Source of the DNA: Phenylobacterium hankyongense
Lineage (GTDB): Bacteria; Pseudomonadota; Alphaproteobacteria; Caulobacterales; Caulobacteraceae
Length of the DNA stretch: 64,000 nt
Assembly (NCBI RefSeq): GCF_003254505.1
Contig: NZ_QFYP01000001.1
Span: forward strand, 3,084,001 to 3,148,000
Direction: 5' to 3'
Part shown: positions 17,589-26,431 of the stretch, one piece after another
Position numbering within the stretch: position 1 is the stretch's first letter
Layout of the letters: the number at the start of each line of letters is the position of its first letter
Notes under the pieces: model-generated
Databases searched by the model: none
The model's input: the letters and a program-made list of their open reading frames with translations, nothing else
Told to the model about the DNA's origin: nothing
Program-made: the position numbers and the translations under genes

Positions 17589-18209
17589 ATGAGCAAGTCG
17601 ACGGCGTTAGGCCTGGAAGGCCTCGAGCTCGATGCGCTCACCGAGGTGGTGAATATTGGCGTTAGCCGCGCCGCCGTCAGCCTTCGGGAGATGGTCGGCG
17701 AGGAAGTCGTACTCACCGTGCCCGCGATATCGACTGTGTCCCCATCGCAGGCTGCGGAAATGATTGGCGGCGCCCGCGTCGGTCAGCTGTTTGCTGTCGA
17801 GCAGCATTTCGCCGGAGACGTCTCCGGCCGCGCGCTGCTGATTTTCCCGGAAGCCAACAGCCTGGAACTCGTGCGCGCAGTCGCCGGCGACTCCGTGCCT
17901 GCCGCGGAAATACCCGATCTGGCGCCCGAGGCTCTTCGTGAAACGGGCAATGTCGTCCTTCAGGCTTGCATCGGCACCATGGCCAACCTGCTGAACCGGA
18001 CTCTTGCGCTGGCTGTGCCGCAACTCCTCCGAGGCCGGGCCCAGGATCTATTTCCACGGACGACCGCCGGCACGGTTCTCTTCGTCTACATCAACTTCTC
18101 GGTGAGGGGCCGTCGCATCCGGGGCTATATCGCCCTCTTGATGGACCTTCCTTCCATGAGGGCGCTGAAGGACCTGATCGCAGAACTCATCGGACGAGAG
18201 GGCGGGTGA
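17589..18209 (+). CDS. cheC: CheC-family CheY-P phosphatase (second copy)
   Basis: A 206-residue paralogue of the CheC encoded at 14803..15462, sharing ELDALTE-V-N-GV-RAA near the start and RALLIFPE in the middle. Both catalytic signatures are intact: D15, E19, N22, P45 and E114, E118, N121, P144. It is separated from the hybrid kinase by a 199-bp gap with no recognisable gene. Two active CheC phosphatases for two CheY proteins suggests each has its own partner, though that is inference. It is the last gene of the cluster before the tRNA. Confidence 0.85.
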   Translation: MSKSTALGLEGLELDALTEVVNIGVSRAAVSLREMVGEEVVLTVPAISTVSPSQAAEMIGGARVGQLFAVEQHFAGDVSGRALLIFPEANSLELVRAVAGDSVPAAEIPDLAPEALRETGNVVLQACIGTMANLLNRTLALAVPQLLRGRAQDLFPRTTAGTVLFVYINFSVRGRRIRGYIALLMDLPSMRALKDLIAELIGREGG

Positions 18210-18309
18210 GCCTGGCGCCGGGCTGTACCTCTAGGAGAAGGGAGAGGGGCGACGTGCACGCTCGGACGCTGGGGTTGATCGGCGACCCGCCGCGACCTGA
18301 ACCGCCGAG

Positions 18310-18335
18310 ACAATCTGGGATTGTGTTATTTTTCT
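18310..18335 (+). terminator. candidate intrinsic terminator of the chemosensory cluster
   Basis: ACAATC, loop TGG, GATTGT, then GTTATTTTTCT. The six-base stem is short and AT-rich, but the T-run is clear. It lies 100 bp after the second cheC stop and before the tRNA-Val gene, where a terminator for the cluster would be expected. Confidence 0.45.
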
Positions 18336-18420
18336 ACACCATCTCGCCCGGAGTTGAAGATAGGGGGAGACGCCGCCCAACGATTCGAATGCTGGAGCGC
18401 TCTTCGGTCCGGGCTGCGAT

Positions 18421-18440
18421 TGCCCCCAATATGCCCCCCT
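18421..18440. repeat. paired GC-rich heptamer near the island end
   Basis: The motif TGCCCCC occurs twice in direct repeat with four intervening bases (starts 18421 and 18432), 63 bp from the tRNA-proximal repeat. Similar spaced runs are often seen next to attachment sites of tRNA-targeting tyrosine integrases. That parallel is from memory, and the role here is unproven. Confidence 0.35.
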
Positions 18441-18502
18441 TCCGCGCGCTCGACGCAGGTGAACCAGGGGTCGGTCGATAAGTATTTGAAAACGCGGGGA
18501 AA

Positions 18503-18549
18503 AATGGTGGATGCGACAGGGATTGAACCTGTGACCCCCTCGGTGTGAA
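18503..18549 (-). repeat. tRNA-proximal copy of the 47-bp direct repeat
   Basis: Identical to 5463..5509. It consists of the 3' 45 nt of the tRNA-Val gene plus two flanking bases; identity ends exactly in the anticodon loop, a usual crossover region for tRNA-targeting integrases. Confidence 0.85.
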
Positions 18550-18579
18550 CGAGGTGCTCTCCCGCTGAGCTACGCATCC
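18505..18579 (-). tRNA. tRNA-Val (anticodon CAC)
   Basis: A 75-nt cloverleaf with encoded CCA. The acceptor stem GGATGCG pairs with CGCATCC. A D arm (GCTCAGCGGGAGAGC) is followed by anticodon stem CCTCG/CGAGG with loop TTCACAC, giving anticodon CAC for GUG codons. The T arm contains GGTTCAATCC. The gene is complete and should be functional. Confidence 0.93.
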
Positions 18580-18637
18580 GCCGGGCCGCGGCGATCGATA
18601 TGCCGTCGGCGAAGGGATGGGCGTATAGCGTTTGGGA

Positions 18638-19339
18638 TTACGCCCTGCAAGCGTCCAGCAGCCTCGCGCAGGCGTCCGGCAATTCGTCGAAGTGATGGAT
18701 CAGGATATCCGGGGCGAGGTCCTGCGCCGGGATTTCCGTATAGCCGAAGCTGACCAGGATCAGGCCCGCGCCTGCCGCCCTCGCGGCGCCGGCGTCGGTG
18801 GCGGCGTCGCCCACCAGGATCGCCCGGTCCATGGAGCCGCCGGCCGCGGCCACGGCCGCCGCCAGGTGGCGCGGATCGGGCTTGATCGCCGGGGTGGCGT
18901 CCGCGCCCACCACCGCGTCGAACAGCCGGGTGAGGTCCAGCGCGTCCATCAGCGCCAGCGACAGGTCCGTGCGCTTGTTGGTGCAGACGCTGAGCCGCGC
19001 CCCGGCGTTGCGCAGGGTGGCCAGCGCCGCCTCGGCGCCGGGGAAGGGGCGGCTGTGGTCGGCGATGTGCGCCAGGTAGTAGGCGATGAACCGGTCGAAC
19101 AGCAGCGGCACGGTCTCGGCGTCGAGCGGCGCGCCGGCCGCCTGGAAGCCGCGCTCGATCATCCAGCGGGCGCCGCGGCCGATGAACGGCCGCGCCTCGG
19201 CCAGCGGCAGGGGCGCGATGCCTTCCTCCGCCAGGAGGACGTTCAGCGTGCCGATCAGGTCCGGCGCGGTGTCGACCAGGGTGCCGTCCAGGTCGAAGGC
19301 GATGGTGGCGCCGTCCAGCGCCGCGAGCTCACCCGCCAT
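18638..19339 (-). CDS. gph: phosphoglycolate phosphatase (HAD family)
   Basis: A 233-residue HAD hydrolase that dephosphorylates 2-phosphoglycolate, formed for example during repair of oxidised DNA ends. Motif I is FDLDGTLVDT, motif II is the Thr in CTNKRTDLS, motif III is the Lys in IKPDP and motif IV is VGDAATDAGAA. The helical cap lies between residues 25 and 90. The ATG at 19339 gives the normal family N-terminus just before motif I; the open frame further upstream overlaps the peptidase gene. It overlaps the end of the M28 peptidase gene by 11 bases and is probably co-transcribed with it. Substrate specificity within HAD subfamilies is not certain. Confidence 0.85.
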   Translation of the reverse strand: MAGELAALDGATIAFDLDGTLVDTAPDLIGTLNVLLAEEGIAPLPLAEARPFIGRGARWMIERGFQAAGAPLDAETVPLLFDRFIAYYLAHIADHSRPFPGAEAALATLRNAGARLSVCTNKRTDLSLALMDALDLTRLFDAVVGADATPAIKPDPRHLAAAVAAAGGSMDRAILVGDAATDAGAARAAGAGLILVSFGYTEIPAQDLAPDILIHHFDELPDACARLLDACRA

Positions 19340-21605
19340 TGACGAGCGCGGTCGCCTGCTCCAGCCGCGCCGCGTAGTCCTGCACGGCCTGGCCGGTGAG
19401 GACGGCATAGCGGTCGGCGGCGGCGAACCGGCGTTCCTCGATGGCCTCGCGCACGCCGGGCAAGGTCTTGGCGCCGTAGCCGGTGAAGCGGCCGGGCGCA
19501 TAGAGCATGTGCTTGTACCAGGGCCGGCCCGGCAGGCCTTCGTCGCGCAGCAGGGCCTGGTCGAGCGGCCGCAGCAGCACGTCGAGCCTTGTGCGCTGAG
19601 CCGGGGTGAGCGACGCGCCCTTGGCGGCCAAGGCCGAGTCGAAGGCCGCCGCGGCGGTCTTCAGGTGCGCGATGGCGGTCGTCAGCGGCGCGAGATCGAG
19701 GTTGGGCGAGGCCGGCAGCGGCGCCGGCGGCGCGTGCGGCTGGGTCGGGTCGGCGGCCAGGTTGTAGGCGTTGGCGGCGAGCAGCCGAGCCTGAGCCTGG
19801 GCCTCGTCGCGCCGGGCGTCGGCGAGCTTCGTCAGTTCGTCCGCATAGCCCCCCAGGGTCTCCGCGAGGTCGCCATAGCGCTGCACCGGCAGGTCGGCGT
19901 CGGCGATCCGCATCACCAGGCGCCCGCCGGTCTTCGCCAGCACGCCGCCGTAGACCTGGCCCGGGTCGACGAACCGCGTGTGGTGCTCGTAGGTGTCGTA
20001 GGCGGAGTGGTAGATCCCGGCCTCCTCGCCCTCGCCGCCGTAGCCGATGTTCAGGGCCGGCAGGCCCAGGTGCTGCAGGAAGGTGGAGTAGTCCGAGCCG
20101 GAGCCCAGGGCCTCGATCGGCAGGTCCCGGGCCGGGTCGGCGGCGAACTTGCCCAGCGCTTTGGCGCGCTCGGAGGCGCCGGGCTCCGCGGCGTTCACGC
20201 CCAGCCTGGCGCGCAGGCGGTCGCGCACCGAGACGCCGGTCTGGGGATCGGTCACGTCGGCGGCGACCTGGTTGACCAGGTGCTGGTACTCGTGGCTGCC
20301 GCCGACGCCCAGGAAGCCGCGGCCGTTGCCGTCGGAGTTGATGTAGATGACGCCCTTCTTCTTCAGCTCCTCGGCGTGGGTTTCGGCCCATTCGGTGGAG
20401 CCCAGCAGCATCGGCTCCTCGGCGTCCCAGCTGGCGTAGACGATGGTCCGCTTCGGCCGCCAGCCGGCCTTGGCCAGCGCGCCCAGGGCCTTGGCCTCGC
20501 CCATCATCGCCACGTGGCCGGACAGCGGATCGGAGGCGCCGAACACCCAGCCGTCATGGTGGTTGCCGCGGATCACCCATTCGTCGGGCCGCTCGCGCCC
20601 CTTCATCATGGCGATGACGTCGTAGATGGTCTTCTGCGACCAGTCCGACGTCACCGCCAGGCGCACCTGACCGCCGCCGCCGCCCACGTGGTAGGTGATG
20701 GGCAGCGCGCCGCGCCAGGCCTCCGGCGCCACCGGCCCGTCCATCGACGCCATCAGCACCTGGGCGTCGCCATAGGAGATCGGCAGGGTGGGGATCTTCA
20801 GGATGGTCTGCGCCTGGCTGCGGTCCAGCCGCTTGGCGGTCTTGGTGGAGCCGACGCCCGGGGTCAGCGGGTCGCCCGGATAGAGGGTCATGTCCGCCAC
20901 CGAGCCGCGCTGGAAGCCCTGCGGCGGCCGCGACGCGCCCTTCGGATAGACGTCGTCGGTCGAATAGCCGTCGTCGCGCGGGTCGGAATAGATGATGCAG
21001 CCGACCGCGCCGTGGTCCTGCGCGAGCTTGGGCTTCAGGCCGCGCCAGCCCTGGCCGTAGCGGGCGATGGCGATCTTGCCCTTCACCGAGACGCCCATCT
21101 TCGCCAGGGCGTCGTAGTCGGCCGGCATGCCGTAGTTGACGTAGACCAGCGGCGCGGTGACGTCGCCGTCGCCCTGGAAGGCCACATAGGCCGGCAGCTG
21201 GTCCTTGGTGCGGCTGGAGCTCTCGTCGCCGGGGATCGGCCGCTCGGTCAGCGTGGCCTTGAAGCCCGCGCCCGGACCGGACACCAGCTCCAGCGCCTCG
21301 GAGATCGGGGTGGGGTAGAGCACCGAGAAGGTCTCGATGTGAGCGTCCCAGCCCCAGGACTTGAACTGGGCCAGCACCAGCTCGGCGTTGGCCTTGTCGT
21401 GGGCCGAACCGACCTGGTTCGGCTCGGCGGCCATGGTCTTCATCCAGGCGTCCATCTGCGCCGGGTCGATCTGGGCGTCGAACCGCGCCTCCAGGTCCTT
21501 GGCGCCGCTCCCGGCGCGGGGGGCGGGCGTCTGGGCCGAGGCCGCGCCGAGGCTGGAAACCGCGCAGGCGGCCAGAAGGACGGACAAATGGGCGCGACGC
21601 TTCAT
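19329..21605 (-). CDS. exported M28-family metallopeptidase (glutamate carboxypeptidase II-like)
   Basis: A 758-residue exported peptidase with a Sec signal peptide (MKRRAHLSVLLAACAVSSLG, cleaved near ASA). An inserted protease-associated (PA) domain occupies the first third. The M28 catalytic domain has zinc ligands in GNHHDGWVFGASDP (His, Asp), DAEEPMLLGSTEW (catalytic and ligand Glu), YINSDG (Asp) and YHSAYDTYEHH (His). A C-terminal helical dimerisation-like domain follows. The order matches the glutamate carboxypeptidase II/transferrin-receptor-like branch (M28B). It acts in the periplasm, probably on small acidic peptides. The ATG at 21605 is chosen because it starts the signal peptide. 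It is divergent from glmU. Confidence 0.87.
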   Translation of the reverse strand: MKRRAHLSVLLAACAVSSLGAASAQTPAPRAGSGAKDLEARFDAQIDPAQMDAWMKTMAAEPNQVGSAHDKANAELVLAQFKSWGWDAHIETFSVLYPTPISEALELVSGPGAGFKATLTERPIPGDESSSRTKDQLPAYVAFQGDGDVTAPLVYVNYGMPADYDALAKMGVSVKGKIAIARYGQGWRGLKPKLAQDHGAVGCIIYSDPRDDGYSTDDVYPKGASRPPQGFQRGSVADMTLYPGDPLTPGVGSTKTAKRLDRSQAQTILKIPTLPISYGDAQVLMASMDGPVAPEAWRGALPITYHVGGGGGQVRLAVTSDWSQKTIYDVIAMMKGRERPDEWVIRGNHHDGWVFGASDPLSGHVAMMGEAKALGALAKAGWRPKRTIVYASWDAEEPMLLGSTEWAETHAEELKKKGVIYINSDGNGRGFLGVGGSHEYQHLVNQVAADVTDPQTGVSVRDRLRARLGVNAAEPGASERAKALGKFAADPARDLPIEALGSGSDYSTFLQHLGLPALNIGYGGEGEEAGIYHSAYDTYEHHTRFVDPGQVYGGVLAKTGGRLVMRIADADLPVQRYGDLAETLGGYADELTKLADARRDEAQAQARLLAANAYNLAADPTQPHAPPAPLPASPNLDLAPLTTAIAHLKTAAAAFDSALAAKGASLTPAQRTRLDVLLRPLDQALLRDEGLPGRPWYKHMLYAPGRFTGYGAKTLPGVREAIEERRFAAADRYAVLTGQAVQDYAARLEQATALVNGG

Positions 21606-21715
21606 GAAATGTTTCCCCGGACGATGGGCGACGCTAGCCGCTTCTCGCCCCCGGCGACAAGGCTTGGTAAGGCTCGCGACGATCAGCCGATGACTCGCCA
21701 CGGAGACGTGCACAG

Positions 21716-23077
21716 ATGACCGCCCGCGCCGCCGTAATCCTCGCCGCCGGCCAGGGAACGCGGATGAAGTCGCCGATCCCCAAGGTGCTGCACAAGGTGG
21801 GCGGGCGCAGCCTGCTCGACCGGGTGATCGACACCGTCCAGGCGAGCGGCTGCGAACGCATCGTGGTGGTGGTGGGGACCCACAACCCGGCCGTCCGCGA
21901 GCTGGTCGAGACGCGGCTGGGCCCGCAGGCCGTGGCGGTGCAGGATCCGCCGCTGGGCACCGGCCACGCGGTGCTGGCCGCCAAGGACGCCCTGGCGGAC
22001 TTCGACGGCGACGTCCTGGTCACCAACGGCGACTGCCCTCTGCTGCGCACCGACGATCTGGAGCCGCTGTTCGCCCTGCGCGCCGAGGGCGCGCCCCTGG
22101 CGATCATGGGTTTTGAGCCGGTCGACGGCCTGCTCTATGGCCGGTTGATCCGCGGCGCCGACGGCCACGTGATCCGCGTGGCCGAGCCGAAGGACGCCAC
22201 CCGCGAAGAGCTGGCCGTGAAGGCCTGCAACGCCGGCATGTACGTGGCCGGCGCCGCCGACCTGTTCCGCTGGCTGGGCAAGGTCACCAACCAGAACGCC
22301 AAGGGCGAATACTACATCACCGACATCATCGGCCTGGCCACCGCCGAGAAGGCGGTGGTGCGGACCCACATCGCGCCGGAGAGTTCGGTGATGGGCTGCG
22401 ACACCCCCATGCAGCTCTCGCAGGCGGAAGCCATCTTCCAGCAGCGGAGCCGCGCGCATTTCCTGGCCGAGGGCGTGGCCATGCTCGCCCCCGAGACCGT
22501 CCACTTCAGCTGGGACACCGAGATCGCGCCGGGGGTATCGATCGAGCAGTTCGTGGTCTTCGCGCCGGGCGTGAAGGTGGAGACCGGCGCGGTGATCCGC
22601 GCCTTCAGTCACCTCGAGGGCGCGGTGGTGCGCTCCGGCGCCCTAATTGGCCCCTATGCACGGCTGCGGCCGGGGGCGGACATCGGCGAGGATGCCCACA
22701 TCGGCAACTTCGTCGAGGTGAAGAAGGTCGCGGTCGGCAAGGGCGCCAAGGCCAACCACCTCAGCTATCTGGGCGACGGCACGGTGGGAGCGGGCGCGAA
22801 CCTCGGCGCCGGCACCATCTTCTGCAACTACGACGGCTTCGACAAATGGGAGACACATGTGGGTGAGGGCGCTTTCATCGGATCGAACACCGCGCTGGTC
22901 GCGCCGGTGACCGTGGGAGCGGGGGCCTACACCGGCTCCGGCTCGGTGATCACCCAGGATGTGGCGCCCGACGCCCTGGCGCTGGAACGCAATGCGCAGG
23001 CGGAGAAGCCGGGATGGGCGGCGCGGTTCCGGGAACGGAAGCTGGCCCAGCGCGCGGCCCGGAAGGCCAAGGCGTGA
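21716..23077 (+). CDS. glmU: GlmU, bifunctional UDP-GlcNAc pyrophosphorylase/GlcN-1-P acetyltransferase
   Basis: A 453-residue enzyme making UDP-N-acetylglucosamine for peptidoglycan and lipopolysaccharide. The N-terminal uridylyltransferase begins [20 protein letters not shown] and contains PLGTGHAV and TNGDCPLL. The C-terminal half is a left-handed beta-helix of hexapeptide repeats with the acetyltransferase region NHLSYLGDG. Length matches the family. It starts a tightly packed run with rpiA (GTGA overlap), gor and an O-antigen-ligase-like gene, so precursor supply, pentose phosphates and redox balance are probably expressed together. Confidence 0.96.
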   Translation: MTARAAVILAAGQGTRMKSPIPKVLHKVGGRSLLDRVIDTVQASGCERIVVVVGTHNPAVRELVETRLGPQAVAVQDPPLGTGHAVLAAKDALADFDGDVLVTNGDCPLLRTDDLEPLFALRAEGAPLAIMGFEPVDGLLYGRLIRGADGHVIRVAEPKDATREELAVKACNAGMYVAGAADLFRWLGKVTNQNAKGEYYITDIIGLATAEKAVVRTHIAPESSVMGCDTPMQLSQAEAIFQQRSRAHFLAEGVAMLAPETVHFSWDTEIAPGVSIEQFVVFAPGVKVETGAVIRAFSHLEGAVVRSGALIGPYARLRPGADIGEDAHIGNFVEVKKVAVGKGAKANHLSYLGDGTVGAGANLGAGTIFCNYDGFDKWETHVGEGAFIGSNTALVAPVTVGAGAYTGSGSVITQDVAPDALALERNAQAEKPGWAARFRERKLAQRAARKAKA

Positions 23078-23760
23078 GCGACGCCGAAGCCCAGAAGCGC
23101 GCCGCGGGCGAAGCGGCCGCAGCCCTGGTGGAGAACGGCATGGTGGTCGGTCTGGGGACCGGCTCCACGGCCGTCTGGTTCGTCAAGTCGCTGGCCGCGC
23201 GCCGGCTGGACATCACCTGCGTCGCCACCTCGCAGCGGACGGCGGACCTCGGCGCGGAGCTCGGCCTGAAGATCGCCGAGCTGGGCCAGACCGCCGAGAT
23301 CGACCTCACCGTGGACGGCGCCGACGAGGTCGGGCCGGGCCTGTCGCTGATCAAGGGCGGCGGCGGCGCGCTGTTGCGCGAGAAGCTGGTCTGGGAGGCT
23401 TCGCGCCGCTGCGTCGTCATAGCTGACGCCGACAAGCGCGTGCAAACGCTGGGGAAATTCCCCTTGCCGATCGAGGTCGTGGCGTTCGGGCACAAGACCA
23501 CCATGCTGCGGATCTGCGACGCCCTGGGCGAATGCGACATCGGCGTTGCGCCGCGGCTGCGCCAGAAAGACGGCCAGCCGATGCGAACCGACGGGGGAAA
23601 CCTCATCTATGACGCAGCTTGCGGTCGGATCGAGGAGCCGGCGGCGCTGGCGTTCGCCCTGAAGAGCGTCACCGGCGTCGTGGACCACGGCCTGTTCCTC
23701 GACCTGGCCGACCAGGCGCTGATCGGCACGCCCGACGGCGTGACGATCCTGGAACCTTGA
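23074..23760 (+). CDS. rpiA: ribose-5-phosphate isomerase A
   Basis: A 228-residue enzyme interconverting ribose 5-phosphate and ribulose 5-phosphate in the pentose phosphate pathway. Family motifs are [13 protein letters not shown] (phosphate binding), TVDGADEV (with catalytic Asp residues) and [13 protein letters not shown] (with the catalytic Glu/Lys region). The GTG start at 23074 overlaps the glmU stop as GTGA and gives the standard N-terminus; the longer open frame extends into glmU. Confidence 0.95.
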   Translation: MSDAEAQKRAAGEAAAALVENGMVVGLGTGSTAVWFVKSLAARRLDITCVATSQRTADLGAELGLKIAELGQTAEIDLTVDGADEVGPGLSLIKGGGGALLREKLVWEASRRCVVIADADKRVQTLGKFPLPIEVVAFGHKTTMLRICDALGECDIGVAPRLRQKDGQPMRTDGGNLIYDAACGRIEEPAALAFALKSVTGVVDHGLFLDLADQALIGTPDGVTILEP

Positions 23761-23773
23761 TAAGGAGCGCCCG

Positions 23774-25156
23774 GTGGCGAAATACGACTACGACCTCTTC
23801 GTGATCGGCGCGGGCTCGGGTGGCGTGCGCGCCGCGCGTCTGGCGGCGATGTCCGGCGCCCGGGTGGCGGTGGCCGAGGAGCACCGGGTCGGCGGCACCT
23901 GCGTGATCCGCGGCTGTGTGCCCAAGAAGTTCATGGTGTACGCTTCGGAATTCGCTCACCATTTCAAGATCGCCAAGGGCTACGGCTGGACCGTGGGCGA
24001 GAGCAGCTTCGACTGGCCCGCCTTCATCGCCGAGAAGGACAAGGAGATCTCCCGGCTTTCCGGAGTCTACGTCCGCAACCTGCAGAACGCCGGCGCTGAG
24101 CTGCTGCATGGCCGCTCGCGCCTGGTCGACGCCCACACGGTCGAGACGGCGGGCGCCGGGACGATCACGGCCGAAAAGATCCTGATCGCCACCGGCGGAC
24201 GTCCCTGGATGCCGAAGCATCTTCCGGGCGTGGAGCACGCCATCACCTCCAACGAGGCCTTCCACCTGAAGGAGCTGCCGAAGCGGATCGTGATCGCCGG
24301 CGGCGGCTATATCGCCATCGAGTTCGCCGGGATCTTCAACGGCCTCGGCGTCGAGACCACGCTGGTGCACCGGGGCCCGAACGTGCTGCGCGGTTTCGAC
24401 GACGACATCCGCGCCCACATCGCCGAGGAGATGGAGAAGCGTGGGATCACCGTGGTGCTGGGGACCCACCACACCGCCATCGAGAAGACCGCCACCGGCC
24501 TCGTCAGCCGCTTCAGCGACGGCCACCACCGCGAGAGCGACGTGGTGATGTTCGCCCTCGGCCGCGAACCCTATACCGAGGACCTCGGCCTGGAGGCGGC
24601 GGGCGTCAAGCTGACCGAGACCGGCGCTGTGGCGGTGGACGCCCATTCGCGCACCAACGTCGAGAACATCTGGGCCGTGGGCGACGTCACCGACCGCATC
24701 AACCTGACACCGGTGGCGATCCGCGAGGGCCAGGCCTTCGCGGAGACCGAGTTCTACGGCAAGCCCACCAGCTTCGACCACGAGATGGTCGCCCTGGCGG
24801 TGTTCTCGCAACCGCCGATCGGCTCGGTCGGCCTCTCCGAGGCCGAGGCCCGCCACAAGCACGGCAAGGTGGACATCTATCTCTCCCGCTTCCGGCCGAT
24901 GAAATACGCCTTCATGGGCAACGACGAACGCTGCCTGGTGAAGCTGGTGGTGGACGGCGCCACCGAGCGGGTGCTGGGCTGCCACGTGGTCGGCCCGGAC
25001 GCGCCGGAGATGATCCAGATGGCGGCCATCGCCATGAAGATGGGCGTCACCAAGAGCCAGTGGGATTCCACCTGCGCGGTGCATCCGACCCTGGCCGAAG
25101 AGCTGGTCACCCTGCGTGAGAAGCACGTGCCCCAGGGCCTCGGCGCCGTGGCATGA
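23774..25156 (+). CDS. gor: glutathione-disulfide reductase
   Basis: A 460-residue flavoprotein that reduces oxidised glutathione with NADPH. The FAD site is FVIGAGSGGVRAARLAA, and the redox-active disulfide is in GGTCVIRGCVPKK. The NADPH Rossmann motif is IAGGGYIAIEFAGI, and the second FAD segment is NIWAVGDVTD. The C-terminal dimer domain has the catalytic His in CAVHPTLAEE. The active site reads C-V-I-R-G-C where many relatives have C-V-N-V-G-C, a common alphaproteobacterial variant. The GTG start has GGAGC nine bases upstream. It overlaps the following gene as ATGA. Confidence 0.92.
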   Translation: MAKYDYDLFVIGAGSGGVRAARLAAMSGARVAVAEEHRVGGTCVIRGCVPKKFMVYASEFAHHFKIAKGYGWTVGESSFDWPAFIAEKDKEISRLSGVYVRNLQNAGAELLHGRSRLVDAHTVETAGAGTITAEKILIATGGRPWMPKHLPGVEHAITSNEAFHLKELPKRIVIAGGGYIAIEFAGIFNGLGVETTLVHRGPNVLRGFDDDIRAHIAEEMEKRGITVVLGTHHTAIEKTATGLVSRFSDGHHRESDVVMFALGREPYTEDLGLEAAGVKLTETGAVAVDAHSRTNVENIWAVGDVTDRINLTPVAIREGQAFAETEFYGKPTSFDHEMVALAVFSQPPIGSVGLSEAEARHKHGKVDIYLSRFRPMKYAFMGNDERCLVKLVVDGATERVLGCHVVGPDAPEMIQMAAIAMKMGVTKSQWDSTCAVHPTLAEELVTLREKHVPQGLGAVA

Positions 25157-26367
25157 CCGCGGCCGCGGCAGATGAGGTGAGGGCGGAGCGCGATATCGTG
25201 GGCGTCTGGTGCGGCTGCGTGCTGCTGGCCGCCGTCGTGCTGATCCCGGTCCTGGGATGGCTGGCGCCGCTCGGATTTGCGGGGCTGCTCGCGCTGATGG
25301 GGCTCTTGAGCCTGCCGGCGATCCGTATGACCGACGAGGACAGGCCGGTGCTGATCGTCCTGCTCGCCGCCCTGGTCTGGGCGGCGGTCTCGACCACGTG
25401 GAGCCCCTATCACCCGAAGAACGCCTCCACGAGCACGGTGCTGAAGCTCGCCTTCATGCTGCCGCTCGGCTGGAGCGCGGTGTGCGGCGCGCGGCGCGCC
25501 GACCCCCGGCTCCGCAACTGGGCGCTGCGTATCCTGACCTGGGGCCTTGGCGTGTTCGGCGCGGTGCTGCTGGTCGAGGGCTTCACCGGCGGCGAACTCT
25601 ACCGGCGCCTGCACGTCGCCTTCTACGAGCCGATCCGGCCGGACCTGGCGCAGGCCAACGTGGCCCACGCGACCTTCGTGCTGGCGCTGCTCTGGCCGGC
25701 GGCCCTGCTGGGCGGACTGAGGACGCGATGGGAGGCCTGGCTGCTCGTGCCCATCGTGGCGGCCGGGACGCTGCTGGCCGCCCATGAGTTCAAGGGCGAC
25801 GCCCCGGTGATCGCTGTGCCGCTCGCCGCGCTCGTCGCCCTGGCGGTCTGGCGGTGGCCGCGCGCCGCACCCAAGGCGCTGGCGGCGATGGCGGCCGTGC
25901 TCTTTCTGACCATGCCGGGGATCGTGTGGGCGGTGCGGGCCACCGGCGACTACGGTGTGATCGAGAGCGACATCCCGCTCTCCTGGTCGATGCGCATGGG
26001 TTACTGGAGCCACGCCATCGACTGGATCCGCGACCGGCCGCTGCGCGGCTGGGGCCTGGACGCCAGCCGCATGATGGGACCCGGCATCCAGCTGCATCCC
26101 CACAACGGCGAGCTTCAGGCCTGGCTGGAGCTGGGCGCGGTCGGCGCCGTCGCCGCGGCGGCCTTCTGGTGGCTGAGCCTCAGCCGGCTGTCGCGGCCGG
26201 CCAGCGATCGCACCGCCGCCGGCGTCGCCGCCTCGGCCACCATCTTCCTGCTGTTCGGCACCCTGAATTTCGGCATCTGGCAGGAGTGGTGGCTAGGGCT
26301 GGGCGGGCTGCTCGTGGTGATCGCCGCGATGCAGGCGCCGCGTCCGCCCGCTCGGACATCGACCTGA
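25153..26367 (+). CDS. O-antigen ligase/polymerase-like membrane protein
   Basis: A 404-residue polytopic inner-membrane protein with about ten to twelve hydrophobic segments. It has a large periplasmic loop in the second half containing [21 protein letters not shown] and [15 protein letters not shown], the pattern of the Wzy_C/WaaL O-antigen ligase family. Such proteins transfer or polymerise lipid-linked glycans on the outer face of the inner membrane. It overlaps gor by four bases and is at the end of the glmU run, which would fit a cell-envelope role. Ligase and polymerase cannot be separated by sequence alone. Confidence 0.78.
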   Translation: MTAAAADEVRAERDIVGVWCGCVLLAAVVLIPVLGWLAPLGFAGLLALMGLLSLPAIRMTDEDRPVLIVLLAALVWAAVSTTWSPYHPKNASTSTVLKLAFMLPLGWSAVCGARRADPRLRNWALRILTWGLGVFGAVLLVEGFTGGELYRRLHVAFYEPIRPDLAQANVAHATFVLALLWPAALLGGLRTRWEAWLLVPIVAAGTLLAAHEFKGDAPVIAVPLAALVALAVWRWPRAAPKALAAMAAVLFLTMPGIVWAVRATGDYGVIESDIPLSWSMRMGYWSHAIDWIRDRPLRGWGLDASRMMGPGIQLHPHNGELQAWLELGAVGAVAAAAFWWLSLSRLSRPASDRTAAGVAASATIFLLFGTLNFGIWQEWWLGLGGLLVVIAAMQAPRPPARTST

Positions 26368-26431
26368 GCCCCTATATCGGAGTAGAAGGCCCGCTTTCGC
26401 CGCCCTGGCCTTGGCGGCGCGGAGTTTGATG

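Larger units (their letters stand above)
5463..18549. mobile_element. putative tRNA-Val genomic island carrying a chemosensory cluster
   Basis: A perfect 47-bp direct repeat bounds this 13-kb segment. The right copy is the 3' portion of an intact tRNA-Val gene, from the anticodon loop through CCA. The left copy is an isolated fragment with no 5' half. This is the standard outcome of tyrosine-recombinase integration into a tRNA 3' end. Between the repeats are only chemosensory and signalling genes, a decayed transporter fragment at the left end and a GC-rich paired heptamer at the right end. No integrase, excisionase or conjugation gene is visible, so the element is either decayed or was mobilised in trans. 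Confidence 0.6.

Noticed and set aside
18326-18577. An 83-codon minus-strand frame overlapping the tRNA-Val gene, considered as an integrase remnant
   Set aside because: Much of it is translated tRNA sequence, and the rest shows none of the Arg/His/Tyr motifs of tyrosine recombinases.
23669-25126. Long minus-strand frame opposite gor
   Set aside because: It is a shadow frame with His/Asp/Gly-rich composition. Gor on the plus strand has all catalytic motifs.
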